DNA of 64,000 bases from Thiogranum longum (GCF_004339085.1 NZ_SMFX01000001.1:124001-188000), one strand, 5' to 3'; positions 47,837 to 57,542 are shown, counted from the stretch's first letter. The notes: a model not told the origin generated them from the letters alone. Numbers and translations: made by a program.

Positions 47837-48277
47837 TTACACCTCGGGTGCGATATTGCGTACCGTCCAGTAAATTTCCAGTTCCTGAATGGCGGTGAAG
47901 AATTCCTGCGTATCCACGGGCTTGCGGATGTAACTGTTGGCGCCGAGCTGGTAGCTGTTAATAACATCGCGCTGCTCGTCGGAAGTTGTCAGGATCACAA
48001 TGGGCATAAGGCGCGTACGGTCCTCGCTGCGCAGGCGCTTCAGGACATCCAGTCCATTCAGCCGCGGCATGTTGAGGTCGAGCAAAGTGACAGCTGGCAA
48101 GGTGGCCGGGCCACCCTCGCTGTCTTCGCCCAGAAGGTAGTCCAGCGCTTCCTGCCCATCGCGCTTGACGACAATCTGGTTGGTTAAACGGCTTTTCTTG
48201 AACGCGCGCAGCGTCAGATCAACATCATCTGCGTTATCTTCGACCAGTAAAATGACATCGTTATTGTTTTGGCTCAC
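47837..48277 (-). CDS. CheY-like response regulator (stand-alone receiver)
   Basis: The 146-residue protein is a single receiver domain. The acidic pair Glu13-Asp14 (LLVEDNADD), the phosphorylation site Asp67 (LLDLNMPRLNG), the Thr of VILTTSDEQRDV and Lys of YIRKPV are present, and the sequence pattern resembles the Rcp1-like receivers of cyanobacteria and hybrid systems. It has no output domain and no histidine kinase nearby. It lies in the 560 bases between the two arms of the TRAP transporter, tail-to-tail with dctP. Confidence 0.93.
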   Translation of the reverse strand: MSQNNNDVILLVEDNADDVDLTLRAFKKSRLTNQIVVKRDGQEALDYLLGEDSEGGPATLPAVTLLDLNMPRLNGLDVLKRLRSEDRTRLMPIVILTTSDEQRDVINSYQLGANSYIRKPVDTQEFFTAIQELEIYWTVRNIAPEV

Positions 48278-48393
48278 GGCGCCTCCCGGCCTGACTTGTC
48301 CGCTGCTGTTGTTTTTTTAGGCGGTATAGTCTGAATTAGACGCCTTCCCGCACCTTCAATCCCAAGCGGTAATCCAGAAATACACCCGGAAGT

Positions 48394-49770
48394 CTAACCA
48401 TTATAGACAACAGCAGGCAACCAGGTGGCCAGGGAGGGCCACAGTGCCAGCAGTGCCAGCATCAACAACTGTATAACAATGAAAGGCATAACGCCGCGGT
48501 AGATGTCAGCCGTCGAGACTTCAGCCGGGGCAACCCCGCGCAGGTAAAACAGAGCAAAGCCAAACGGTGGTGTCAGAAAAGAAGTCTGCAGATTTATGGC
48601 GATCATGATACCCAGCCACACCGGGTCGAGTCCCATCGCCAGCAGGATCGGGCCGACAATCGGCACAACCACGAAAGTAATTTCGATAAAATCGAGCACA
48701 AAGCCGAGCAGGAACATCACCACCATTACCGCCAGCATGGCACCGACCACGCCGCCAGGCAGTTGGGTGAGCCATTCCTCGATCAGGATATCGCCGCCAA
48801 AGCCCCGGAATACCAGGGAAAATACCGAGGCTCCTATCAGAATCATAAACACCATGCTGGATATTTTGAGCGTGCTGTACACCACTTCACGAACGACCGG
48901 AATGGTTAATTTCCGCCGTGTTGCCGCGAGCAGCATGGCTCCGACAGCGCCTACCGAGGCTGCTTCTGTCGGGGTCGCAAGCCCACCAAGAATGGAGCCG
49001 AGTACGGCCAGGATGAGTAATAGCGGGGGTAACAGCGCTTTCAGTGTGGTGATGAGTCGGGGAGATGGCGTGCCTGCAGGATGCGCTGGCATGGCGGCGG
49101 GTCGCCAGCGCGCCACACCCACCAGGTAGAGAAGGTACAGCGCAACCAGCAACAGGCCGGGAATCAGCGCGCCGGCAAACAGGTCGCCGACCGAGACGGT
49201 TTTCGGGGAATAGATGCCCTGGCTGATCTGAGCCTGCTGGTAGGCAGATGACAGCACGTCACCAAGCAGCACCAGCACGATGGAAGGTGGGATGATCTGG
49301 CCCAGCGTACCCGAGGCGCAGATGGCGCCTGTTGCCAGACGTGGGTCATAACCGCGCCGTAGCATGGTCGGCAGCGACAGCAATCCCATGGTGACCACGG
49401 TGGCGCCGACGATGCCGGTGCTGGCGGCCAGCAACATGCCCACCAGCATGACCGAGAACCCCAGCCCCCCACGCAGGTTGCCGAACAGACCGGACATGGA
49501 TTCCAGCAGGTCTTCGGCAATCCGTGAACGCTCCAGCATTACCCCCATGAACACAAACAACGGCACCGCCATCAGCGTCGGGTTGATCATGATCCCGTAT
49601 ATACGGCTGGGCAGCGCCTGCAGGAACACGGGGTCGAAACTGCCCGCCCATTGACCTGCAAGGGCGAAAATGAGCGCAGTGCCGGCGAGTGTGAAGGCGA
49701 CCGGGTAGCCAATTAGCAGGCACACAAATACCGTGCCGAACATCCACAGGGCAACGCTGCCTTCAGCCAT
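48394..49770 (-). CDS. TRAP transporter large permease (DctM)
   Basis: The 458-residue membrane protein has about twelve helices and the DctM pattern: FVCLLIGYPVAFTLAGTALIF, NPTLMAVPLFVFMGVMLERS, GALGQIIPPSIVLVLLGD written here as TLGQIIPPSIVLVLLGD, and FGFALFYLRGVAP. It conducts substrate with Na+ or H+ and works with DctQ encoded immediately before it (8-base overlap). The matching binding protein is most likely the TakP-like protein at 46719. Confidence 0.93.
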   Translation of the reverse strand: MAEGSVALWMFGTVFVCLLIGYPVAFTLAGTALIFALAGQWAGSFDPVFLQALPSRIYGIMINPTLMAVPLFVFMGVMLERSRIAEDLLESMSGLFGNLRGGLGFSVMLVGMLLAASTGIVGATVVTMGLLSLPTMLRRGYDPRLATGAICASGTLGQIIPPSIVLVLLGDVLSSAYQQAQISQGIYSPKTVSVGDLFAGALIPGLLLVALYLLYLVGVARWRPAAMPAHPAGTPSPRLITTLKALLPPLLLILAVLGSILGGLATPTEAASVGAVGAMLLAATRRKLTIPVVREVVYSTLKISSMVFMILIGASVFSLVFRGFGGDILIEEWLTQLPGGVVGAMLAVMVVMFLLGFVLDFIEITFVVVPIVGPILLAMGLDPVWLGIMIAINLQTSFLTPPFGFALFYLRGVAPAEVSTADIYRGVMPFIVIQLLMLALLALWPSLATWLPAVVYNG

Positions 49771-50293
49771 GCGGTAGTTCCCCGGGTTGCAGCAGTTCGC
49801 CGAGGCGGCGCAACAGCTGGCTGATACCCTGTACGATCAGTAAAAACCCTGTCGCCGGAATGAGGGTTTTAAGCAGGTAAACAAAGGGTAGCCCACCCGC
49901 TTCCGGTGACGCTTCGCGTACTCGCCACGCCGCTTCGACGTAGTCGAGGCTTATCCATAGCAGGAAAGTACAGGTTGGCAGCAGGAATACCAAGGTGCCG
50001 AACAGGTCCGCAGCAGCCTTGCCACGTGCACTGAAATGACGGTAGAGCACATCGACACGCACATGGCCGTCGATTTTAAGCGTCCAGGCTGCACCCAGCA
50101 TGAAAAGTGTGGCATGCAGGTAAAGTGCGGACTCCTGCATGGCGATTGAGCCGCTGTCGAGCAGGTAGCGGAGCACCACAACCATGAAAGTGACCAGCAC
50201 CAGCGCCAGACCCAGCCAGGCCGTGGCGCGACCCAGGGTTGTACTGATCCGGTCGAGTCGGTCGGACAGGGAAAGCAGGACAGAGGCTGACAT
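49763..50293 (-). CDS. TRAP transporter small permease (DctQ)
   Basis: The 176-residue protein has four hydrophobic segments and the DctQ pattern: WLGLALVLVTFMVVVLRYLLDSGSIAMQESALYLHATLFMLGAAWTLK and VRVDVLYRHFSARGKAAADLFG, of which GSIAMQESALYLHA is typical. It scaffolds the large permease. Its 3' end overlaps dctM by 8 bases, indicating translational coupling. Confidence 0.92.
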   Translation of the reverse strand: MSASVLLSLSDRLDRISTTLGRATAWLGLALVLVTFMVVVLRYLLDSGSIAMQESALYLHATLFMLGAAWTLKIDGHVRVDVLYRHFSARGKAAADLFGTLVFLLPTCTFLLWISLDYVEAAWRVREASPEAGGLPFVYLLKTLIPATGFLLIVQGISQLLRRLGELLQPGELPHG

Positions 50294-50376
50294 GGGCGCG
50301 GATTATACCGACTGACGCATCAGCTGAAAGATGCCGCAAAAATGGCCGGAAAACCGGCTGTGTGGGCTCTCAGCGA

Positions 50377-50715
50377 TTACCAGCGGAACAGTATCCAGCT
50401 GGGAATCAGCAGATCCGGTTCGATTTCCGAAGGCCGGCTGTCCAGCGAGCCGTCACCATCTGTATCGATCAGGTAGTAGGCCGGCGCGCCTTTAGGTGTG
50501 ACCTTGATCATGTACAGCTTACCGTTGACCCGGTATTCCTCGATGGTCTTGTCGTCGTTCTGGATAATATTGACCTCCGGCTCGATCTGCTCCTGAGCCC
50601 GTTCGCTGGGCGTGGGAGGTGGCGCGGTATTCGGCACCTGGGGCTCATCGGCTGCAAGTGCCTGGCCTGCCAGCAGCAACAGGGCCGGAAACAGAATCCT
50701 GGTAAAACTCGGCAT
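50377..50715 (-). CDS. DUF2782 domain-containing exported protein
   Basis: The 112-residue protein begins with a signal peptide (MPSFTRILFPALLLLAGQALA) and ends with a DUF2782-like domain (NDDKTIEEYRVNGKLYMIKVTPKGAPAYYLIDTDGDGSLDSR). ATG 50715 has an AAGGA ribosome binding site; a longer frame from 50829 reaches into polA and is rejected. It diverges from polA, as such genes often do in Gammaproteobacteria. Function unknown. Confidence 0.88.
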   Translation of the reverse strand: MPSFTRILFPALLLLAGQALAADEPQVPNTAPPPTPSERAQEQIEPEVNIIQNDDKTIEEYRVNGKLYMIKVTPKGAPAYYLIDTDGDGSLDSRPSEIEPDLLIPSWILFRW

Positions 50716-50827
50716 GGTGCAGGGTCCTTCAATTGGGGTGGTGCGCTGGGCGCTGATAATTGCATTTTCCAGCACTATGCCCGGGAATGCTACCATCTGC
50801 AGCGAATTCAACCGGGATCCACAGCAC

Positions 50828-53560
50828 ATGACCTCCGATCAACAGCCGCCGTTCATTATGGTGGACGGTTCTTCCTATCTATACCGCGCTTTCCATGCGT
50901 TGCCACCGTTGACCAGCTCAAAAGGCCAGGACACCGGTGCAATTTATGGTGTGGTCAACATGCTGCGTAAACTGCTAGACACCTACCATCCTGAACGCGT
51001 GGCTGTCGTGTTTGACGCGAAGGGCAAAACTTTTCGTGACGAACTTTTTGAAGCCTACAAGGCCAATCGACCTTCCATGCCTCCGGAACTCTCATCACAA
51101 ATCGAGCCACTGCTGGAGATTGTCCGTGCCATGGGCTTGCCGTTGTTGCAGGTACCGGGGGTGGAGGCGGATGACGTGATCGGCACGCTGGCGAAGAAGG
51201 CCAGGGCGGCCGGCTGGCATACGGTCATCTCAACCGGCGACAAGGATCTGGCCCAGCTGGTCAATTCGCAGGTCACTCTGATTAATACCATGAATGACAC
51301 CGTGCTTGATGAGCAGACGGTACCGGAGAAGTTTGGGGTGCGTCCGGACCAGATTATCGATTATCTTGCGCTGGTAGGTGATACCAGTGACAACATCCCC
51401 GGTGTACCGAAAGTCGGCCCCAAGACGGCGGCCAGGTGGCTGGCGCAGTACGGTACGCTGGACAACCTGGTAGCGCACGCCGACGAGATCAAGGGTAAAG
51501 TCGGTGAAAGCCTGCGCGCTTCGCTGGATCAGCTCGCCCTGTCAAGACAGCTGGCGACCATTCGTTGTGATGTTGATCTCGACGTTGATCTCGAAGACAT
51601 GCATGTCGCAGAAGCAGACACTGACACCTTGCGTCGCTGGTTCGAGGAGCTGGAATTTCGAACCTGGCTGCGCCAGCTGGACGGAGATGCGCCCCGGGGC
51701 GCTGACTCAGGTGCCGCGGGAGCAACGGAAGCAAACAGAGAAGAAGCACTACACACCGATTACCAGACCGTTCTTACCCAGGAAGCTTTTGATGCCTGGC
51801 TAACACGGATGCGCAACGCCGGACTGGTGGCCTTTGATACCGAAACCACCAGTCTGGATTATATGCAGGCAGAGGTGGTCGGGTTGTCTTTTGCTGTCAA
51901 GCCGGGAGAGGCGGCTTACCTGCCGATGGCACATGACTACCCCGGTGCGCCCGACCAGTTGACGCGAGATGATGTATTCCGCCAGATTGGCCCATTGCTG
52001 GCTGACCCGGCCGTTGCGAAGCTTGGTCATCACCTTAAATACGATCGCAGTGTACTGGCCAATCATGGGGTTGAGTTAAACGGTATTGCACACGACACCA
52101 TGCTGGAATCCTACGTGGTGGACAGTACCGCCAGCCGCCATGATCTCGATTCCCTGTGCCAGAAGTACCTGGGGCACGCCAACATCAAGTTCCAGGACGT
52201 GGCAGGCAAGGGTGCGAAGCAGCTGACCTTTAACCAGGTGCCACTGGAGACAGCGGCGCCCTATGCCGCCGAAGACGCCGATATGACATTGCGGTTGCAC
52301 CAAAAGTTGTGGCCTAAGCTGGAAGTCGAACCACGCCTGCGTAAATTGTATGAAACGCTGGAGCGTCCGTTGATTCCGGTGCTGGGTGATATTGAGCGCA
52401 CCGGCGTTAAAGTCGATGTGGAAATGCTCAAAAAACAAAGTCGCGAACTGGCGGAGCGCATGCAGGAAGTCGAGGCCGGGGCACATGAGCTTGCGGGCGA
52501 GCCTTTCAACCTGGGATCACCGAAACAGATCCAGGCGATCCTGTTCGACAAGCAGCAGTTACCCGTGCTGGCCAAGACACCGAAGGGTGCGCCCTCCACT
52601 GCAGAGCCGGTGCTGCAGGAACTGGCGCTGGACTACCCGTTGCCAAAACTGATTCTGGAGTACCGCTCACTGAGCAAGCTCAAGTCGACCTATACCGACA
52701 AGCTGCCGCAGATGGTCAACCCGCGGACGGGGCGTGTACACACCTCTTATCACCAGGCTGTCGCAGCCACGGGGCGTTTGTCTTCATCTGATCCCAATTT
52801 GCAGAACATCCCTATCCGTACTGCGGAAGGCCGGCGTATTCGCCAGGCATTTATTGCAGAGCCGGGCAGCGTGATACTGGCGGCCGATTACTCACAGATC
52901 GAGCTGCGCATCATGGCGCACCTGTCCGGTGACGAAGGACTGGTGCAGGCTTTTGCAAAAGGTGAGGATATCCATCGCGCAACGGCTGCTGAAGTGTTCG
53001 GTATAGAGCCGGATGCAGTCACCACAGATCAACGCCGATCCGCCAAGGCCATTAACTTCGGTCTGATCTATGGCATGTCGGCGTTCGGGCTTGCCAAACA
53101 ACTGGGAATTCAGCGCGGGGAAGCGCAGCAGTATGTTGATTTGTATTTTGAACGATACCCGGGCGTAAAAGCCTACATGGAATCAACGCGTGAGCTGGCA
53201 CGTGAACAGGGATATGTCGAGACCCTGTTCGGGCGGCGCCTCTACCTGCCGGATATCAGGGCCCGGAACGCGCAGCGTCGGCAGGCAGCGGAACGCACCG
53301 CAATCAATGCGCCGATGCAGGGTACGGCGGCTGATATTATTAAAAAAGCCATGCTATCTGTGGATGAATGGATTAAAGCCGGAATATGCAGCGTCAAAAT
53401 GATTATGCAGGTACACGATGAACTCGTTTTTGAAGTGACAGAGTCAGATGTGCCGGCTGCCCGCAAGGAAATCTGCCAGCACATGGAGAACGCGGTGAGG
53501 CTTTCTGTGCCACTGCTGGTTGAAGCAGGTGTAGGTGGCAACTGGGATGAGGCGCACTAG
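50828..53560 (+). CDS. polA: DNA polymerase I
   Basis: The 910-residue protein combines a 5'-3' exonuclease (VDGSSYLYRAFHALPPL, EADDVIGTLAKKA), an active 3'-5' exonuclease (LVAFDTETTSLDYMQAEVVGLSFA with the Asp-Glu pair) and a family A polymerase (VILAADYSQIELRIMAHLSGD motif A, RRSAKAINFGLIYGMS motif B, QVHDELVFEV motif C). It fills gaps and removes RNA primers. ATG 50828 is used; the extension from 50612 overlaps the divergent gene and is rejected. Confidence 0.98.
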   Translation: MTSDQQPPFIMVDGSSYLYRAFHALPPLTSSKGQDTGAIYGVVNMLRKLLDTYHPERVAVVFDAKGKTFRDELFEAYKANRPSMPPELSSQIEPLLEIVRAMGLPLLQVPGVEADDVIGTLAKKARAAGWHTVISTGDKDLAQLVNSQVTLINTMNDTVLDEQTVPEKFGVRPDQIIDYLALVGDTSDNIPGVPKVGPKTAARWLAQYGTLDNLVAHADEIKGKVGESLRASLDQLALSRQLATIRCDVDLDVDLEDMHVAEADTDTLRRWFEELEFRTWLRQLDGDAPRGADSGAAGATEANREEALHTDYQTVLTQEAFDAWLTRMRNAGLVAFDTETTSLDYMQAEVVGLSFAVKPGEAAYLPMAHDYPGAPDQLTRDDVFRQIGPLLADPAVAKLGHHLKYDRSVLANHGVELNGIAHDTMLESYVVDSTASRHDLDSLCQKYLGHANIKFQDVAGKGAKQLTFNQVPLETAAPYAAEDADMTLRLHQKLWPKLEVEPRLRKLYETLERPLIPVLGDIERTGVKVDVEMLKKQSRELAERMQEVEAGAHELAGEPFNLGSPKQIQAILFDKQQLPVLAKTPKGAPSTAEPVLQELALDYPLPKLILEYRSLSKLKSTYTDKLPQMVNPRTGRVHTSYHQAVAATGRLSSSDPNLQNIPIRTAEGRRIRQAFIAEPGSVILAADYSQIELRIMAHLSGDEGLVQAFAKGEDIHRATAAEVFGIEPDAVTTDQRRSAKAINFGLIYGMSAFGLAKQLGIQRGEAQQYVDLYFERYPGVKAYMESTRELAREQGYVETLFGRRLYLPDIRARNAQRRQAAERTAINAPMQGTAADIIKKAMLSVDEWIKAGICSVKMIMQVHDELVFEVTESDVPAARKEICQHMENAVRLSVPLLVEAGVGGNWDEAH

Positions 53561-53699
53561 ACAAAAGTCCATTTTCTGTAGTGAAGGCTTAAGTTGGTGC
53601 CTGTAAAACCGCTGATTAACAGTGCCGTACCGACAAACCAATTAAATTTATTTATTGTCCGATGATCCACTACACAAGAGGGTATAATTTGTTCTATAG

Positions 53700-53912
53700 T
53701 TAACACATAGAGCGAGTAAATCTTGGTAAGTGAAAGCGGGGGCTTGATCAGAGAATATCAGTGTAACCAAAGATAGTAGTCCAACGACTGGAGCGTTGTT
53801 GGCTGTACGCTCCCCGTTCGATGTCGGAACGGGAATTCCTCCAACCCGGTTTCCCCAAGCCGGGTATTCTTAACCCCGGTGCTTCCCCCCCTTGCACTCC
53901 GGGGTTTTTTTT
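53700..53912 (+). ncRNA. Candidate small RNA in the polA-engB interval (Spot 42/ErsA locus)
   Basis: Between the polA stop and engB end lies a non-coding segment with a TATAAT at 53683-53688 (or TACACA-N18-TATAGT at 53671-53700), then four hairpins: CCAACG with CGTTG (53781-53798), CCCGTTC/GAACGGG (53813-53833, 7 bp), ACCCGG/CCGGGT (53844-53865, loop TTTCCCCAAG), and an 8-bp terminator stem. C-rich single-strand segments (TTCCTCC, CCCC, CCCCCCC) resemble anti-ribosome-binding-site seeds. Spot 42 in enterics and ErsA in Pseudomonas occupy this same interval. The start is approximate; the sequence itself is not close to Spot 42. Confidence 0.7.
53872..53912 (+). terminator. Strong intrinsic terminator of the polA-engB small RNA
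   Basis: Arms AACCCCGG (53872-53879) and CCGGGGTT (53899-53906), with an inner TGC/GCA pairing and a loop of C residues, end in eight T residues (53905-53912). A weaker terminator in the reverse direction may serve engB, whose coding end lies 16 bases downstream. Confidence 0.88.
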
Positions 53913-53928
53913 GCCCGCAGAAAATGCG

Positions 53929-54525
53929 TTACTCAGTCAGCCAGCTATCCAACATGCGGCGCGCTTCATCTACACCGGTTTTTTTAAGCGAAGAAAAGAG
54001 TTGAACGCTGGCGTGCGGGTGGAATTCAGGCAACCGCTTGCGCACTGCAAGCAGGCTGTTGGCTGCCGGCCCACGCTTCAGTTTGTCAGCCTTGGTCAGC
54101 AACACATGAACGGGCAAATCGACATCCGCACACCAACGAAGCATCTGCTGGTCATACTCTGTCAGTGGATGGCGACAATCCATCAGCATGACCAGTCCAC
54201 GCAACGAAGTGCGTGATTGCAGGTATTCCGCCATATTGCGCTGCCATTTGTCTTTCATGGCCTGGGGGACTTTTGCATAGCCGTAACCTGGCAGATCGAC
54301 CAGTCGGTGACCGCTGGACAGCAGGAAAAAATTAATTTGCTGCGTGCGCCCCGGCGTCTTGCTGGTACGCGCCAGCGCCTTTTGATCAGTCAGCGCATTC
54401 AGTGCACTGGATTTTCCCGCGTTGGAGCGACCGGCAAAGGCCACTTCGGCGCCGTTATCACCGGGTGCGAGTGACGCGTCCGGGACGCTGGTAAGGAAAC
54501 TTGCGCTTCTGTAGTTGACCGTCAT
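53929..54525 (-). CDS. engB: Ribosome biogenesis GTP-binding protein EngB (YihA/YsxC)
   Basis: The 198-residue GTPase acts in 50S subunit assembly. The G1 motif GRSNAGKS is at residues 32-39, G2/G3 are [11 protein letters not shown] and [11 protein letters not shown], and G4 is TKADKL. The start is set at ATG 54525 ([15 protein letters not shown]), which matches homologous N-termini; an extended frame to 54579 has an unlikely N-terminus. It is convergent with polA and divergent from the cytochrome gene. Confidence 0.95.
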   Translation of the reverse strand: MTVNYRSASFLTSVPDASLAPGDNGAEVAFAGRSNAGKSSALNALTDQKALARTSKTPGRTQQINFFLLSSGHRLVDLPGYGYAKVPQAMKDKWQRNMAEYLQSRTSLRGLVMLMDCRHPLTEYDQQMLRWCADVDLPVHVLLTKADKLKRGPAANSLLAVRKRLPEFHPHASVQLFSSLKKTGVDEARRMLDSWLTE

Positions 54526-54826
54526 AACCGGTATTGTCGCATAACCGTTGCGACAGTCGGCAGCTGAAACATAATTCATGCACCGATCTCACGGGTTAAG
54601 AATCTGTTAGCTCCGAAGTCGTGCCGGTATACGCGGTACAGGCAATTAAAATTATTAGTTACAATGGCTTGCATGTATTTTGCCGGGGTTGTCAGGGGCG
54701 CTGGCAGGATCTTTTCCAGTTGACCCGAAAGAAGCTCGCTGGTATACAGTTGTGCTCTTTTTTAGGCGCTGATCCGTGAATAGTGGGTGGCGCACCTTCC
54801 ATCATGTTTCTGGAGAATGTAACGAC

Positions 54827-55438
54827 ATGAACAAGTGGCTTGTATTAGCAGCAACACTCTCACTGGCGACCGGCGCGGCGTCCACCATGGCAGCCGGCGA
54901 TGCCGCTGCGGGCAAGGCCAAATCTGCAGCCTGTGCAGGCTGTCACGGTATGGATGGTAACAGCGTCAATCCGGAGTGGCCGAACCTGGCCGGCCAGCAC
55001 GCCAAGTACATCAGCAAGCAGCTGGCTGATTTCAAGGCGGGCACGGCTCGTAAAAATGCCACCATGAGCGGAATGGTTGCGCCATTGAGTGAGCAGGATA
55101 TGGCTGATCTTGGTGCTTACTTCTCGACGCTGCCGCGTAAACAGGGTGCAGCTGACAAGGCACTGGTCGAGGCTGGACAAAAGCTCTACCGCGGCGGTAA
55201 CCCGGCCACAGGCGTTGCAGCCTGTATCGGTTGTCACGGCCCTGCTGGTGCGGGTAATCCTGCCGCTAATTTCCCGGCGCTCAGCGGTCAGCATGCCAAG
55301 TACGTTGAAAATCAGCTGAAAGCCTTCAAGAGTGGTGAGCGCAAGAATGATGCTGGCCAGATGATGCGTAACATAGCCGGCAAAATGAGTGACAAGGAAA
55401 TCAAGGCGGTCGCAGCCTACGTACAGGGCCTGCACTAG
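54827..55438 (+). CDS. Cytochrome c4 (dihaem)
   Basis: The 203-residue protein has a signal peptide ending near MAAG and two haem c sites: CAGCH at residues 36-40 and CIGCH at 133-137. Each half carries an internal repeat with SGQHAKYV / AGQHAKYI and a Met ligand region (NATMSGMV, QMMRNIAG), which defines the c4 family. It shuttles electrons to terminal oxidases in the periplasm. ATG 54827 follows a GGAGA ribosome binding site. The c-type maturation genes resB-ccsA lie directly downstream, and a strong terminator separates them. Confidence 0.95.
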   Translation: MNKWLVLAATLSLATGAASTMAAGDAAAGKAKSAACAGCHGMDGNSVNPEWPNLAGQHAKYISKQLADFKAGTARKNATMSGMVAPLSEQDMADLGAYFSTLPRKQGAADKALVEAGQKLYRGGNPATGVAACIGCHGPAGAGNPAANFPALSGQHAKYVENQLKAFKSGERKNDAGQMMRNIAGKMSDKEIKAVAAYVQGLH

Positions 55439-55463
55439 CAGCCACAACGCTGATCGACCGGGA

Positions 55464-55489
55464 GGGCGGCCATCGGGCCGCCCTTTTTA
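55464..55489 (+). terminator. Intrinsic terminator after cytochrome c4
   Basis: GGGCGGCC (55464-55471), loop ATCG, GGCCGCCC (55476-55483) and then TTTTTAT. The stem is perfect and lies 26 bases after the stop codon of the cytochrome gene. Confidence 0.9.
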
Positions 55490-55508
55490 TTGGTAGAATG
55501 TGTATCGC

Positions 55509-57542
55509 ATGAATCAGTCGACACAACCCCGACAGTCCCGGGCGCGCCCCGCTTCCATTGCACTGGAATTTCTCGGTTCCATGAACCTGGCGATTACCCT
55601 GCTCGTGGCGATCGCCATTGCCTCGGTTGTGGGTACTGTCCTGCAGCAGAACCAGCCTTACCAGGACTACATCATCAAGTTCGGACCGTTCTGGTTCGAG
55701 GTATTCAATACGCTGGGTTTATATGATGTTTATGGCGCGAGCTGGTTTCTGGCAATTCTGGCATTTCTGGTTCTTTCCACCAGTGTCTGTATCTGGCGCA
55801 ATACGCCAAATATGTTGCGGGAGATGCGTAACTTCCATCTCAATGTGCATTACAAATCCCTGAGCGCTTTTCACCACACGTGTGAATGGGAGGTGGAAGC
55901 GCAGCCACAGGACTTGCAAAAAGCCCTGGCCGGCTGGTTGCGTGGGCTTGGTTATCGTACCCGCACACAGAACAGGGATGGGCACTATGTGTTGGCGGCA
56001 ATCAAGGGTCGTTACAGCAAACTGGGTTATTTCTTCACCCACATTGCAATCGTGGTAATTTGTATCGGCGCCCTTTTCGACAGTGGTTTACCCTTGATGT
56101 TGCGCGAAGCCAGCGGCCAGCTAAAGGCTGAAACACGGGATATTGCTGCTGCTGAAGTGCCGGCCGTCAGCCGTCTTCCGGTCAGCAACCCGAGCTTCAG
56201 GGGTTCTGTGAGAATTCCCGAAGGTGATTCCGCCAATATTGTATTTCTTCAGTTGCGTGATGGTTACCTGGTACAGCCCCTGCCGTTTTCAATCGAGGTA
56301 AAGGATTTCCGTATCGAGCACTACTCAACCGGACAACCGAAGTCGTTTGAAAGTGACCTGGTTATTCATGACCCGGAGGAAGCGGTACCACAGGAGAAAA
56401 CCATCGCGGTCAATCACCCGTGGATCTATAAGGGTTACGCGATTTACCAGGCCAGCTTCAGTGATGGCGGAACCGGGCTGACGCTGGATGCCTGGCCGTT
56501 GCACTCGGCTGATATCAAGCCTCAACGCATCGAGAGCAAGGTCCAGGGGAGTCTTGAGCTGGAGACACCGGACGGACCGATGATGCTGGAATTCACCAAT
56601 TTTCGTATGTTCAATATCAATCCTGTCATAGACAAAGACGGTAAGGAACAGCAGAAGAACTTCGGTCCCAACTTTACCTTCAAGCTGCGCGATGTCTCCG
56701 GGCAGGCGCGTGAGTACGAGAACTACATGCTGCCGGTAGATTTCAACGGAAAAATGTTCATGCTGAGTGGCATGCGCGACACGCCGTCAGAGCCTTTCCG
56801 CTACCTGCACATACCGGTCGATGCAAAGGGTGGCGTCGAGCGCTTTATGCATTTTCACGCTGCCCTGTTCGATGACAAGCGCATAAGAAGCATCATCCGT
56901 CGAACCACAGACCAGAGTTTCGGCCAGATAGAGCTGGATGAGCCGGCCCGGCGTGAGGAAGTCGCTCGTTCCATGCTGGGTCTCGTTGCACAGTTCCGTA
57001 TGGGGGGCTTTGAGGCGATTGCCGACAGGGTGGGTGAGCGTGTGCCGAGGGAACGGCAGGAAGAGGTCCTGAAAGCCTACTTCAAGGTGCTGCAGACCCT
57101 TATGGGTGAGGTGTACCTGGAACTCATGCGCGAAGAGGGTGTCGATCTGTCTCAGGGGTTGAGTGATCAGGAGGCCGGGTTTTTTGATGATTCACTGACG
57201 GCCATTGCGGCACTTGGTACGTACGGCTCTCCCTTTTACCTGCAATTGCGCGAATTTGATTTTGTGCAGGCTTCAGGGCTGCAAATTTCCCGTGCGCCCG
57301 GCAAGAACATGGTGTATTTCGGCTTTGCATTATTGATTGTAGGGGTTTTCCTGATGTTCTACGTGCCAAACCGCAAATTGTGGTTCTGGATTGAACAGCA
57401 AGGCGGCACAAGCCGTATACTGGCGGCGGGGACCGGGAATCGTCACCAGCGTGATTTTGCACACGAATTCGGGCAGATGTGTGCGCAGCTGGATACGCGC
57501 TGGAACAGCGCCACACAGGAAAAACCCGACGCCACGAGCTGA
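55509..57542 (+). CDS. Cytochrome c biogenesis protein ResB/CcsB-like
   Basis: The 677-residue protein has hydrophobic segments near the start (MNLAITLLVAIAIASVVGTVLQQ and ASWFLAILAFLVLSTSVCIW), a third (GYFFTHIAIVVICIGALFDSG), a long soluble periplasmic part, and a last helix (MVYFGFALLIVGVFLMFYVP): the ResB layout. It forms a System II haem lyase with CcsA, encoded next. System II in a gammaproteobacterium occurs in some lineages but is less common than System I. A GTG at 55500 and ATG at 55509 are both possible starts. Confidence 0.93.
   Translation: MNQSTQPRQSRARPASIALEFLGSMNLAITLLVAIAIASVVGTVLQQNQPYQDYIIKFGPFWFEVFNTLGLYDVYGASWFLAILAFLVLSTSVCIWRNTPNMLREMRNFHLNVHYKSLSAFHHTCEWEVEAQPQDLQKALAGWLRGLGYRTRTQNRDGHYVLAAIKGRYSKLGYFFTHIAIVVICIGALFDSGLPLMLREASGQLKAETRDIAAAEVPAVSRLPVSNPSFRGSVRIPEGDSANIVFLQLRDGYLVQPLPFSIEVKDFRIEHYSTGQPKSFESDLVIHDPEEAVPQEKTIAVNHPWIYKGYAIYQASFSDGGTGLTLDAWPLHSADIKPQRIESKVQGSLELETPDGPMMLEFTNFRMFNINPVIDKDGKEQQKNFGPNFTFKLRDVSGQAREYENYMLPVDFNGKMFMLSGMRDTPSEPFRYLHIPVDAKGGVERFMHFHAALFDDKRIRSIIRRTTDQSFGQIELDEPARREEVARSMLGLVAQFRMGGFEAIADRVGERVPRERQEEVLKAYFKVLQTLMGEVYLELMREEGVDLSQGLSDQEAGFFDDSLTAIAALGTYGSPFYLQLREFDFVQASGLQISRAPGKNMVYFGFALLIVGVFLMFYVPNRKLWFWIEQQGGTSRILAAGTGNRHQRDFAHEFGQMCAQLDTRWNSATQEKPDATS

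Noticed and set aside
53561-53928. Possible 6S RNA, tmRNA or riboswitch in the polA-engB interval
   Set aside because: Length, hairpin order and the absence of a downstream + strand gene do not fit; a small trans-acting RNA is the better explanation.
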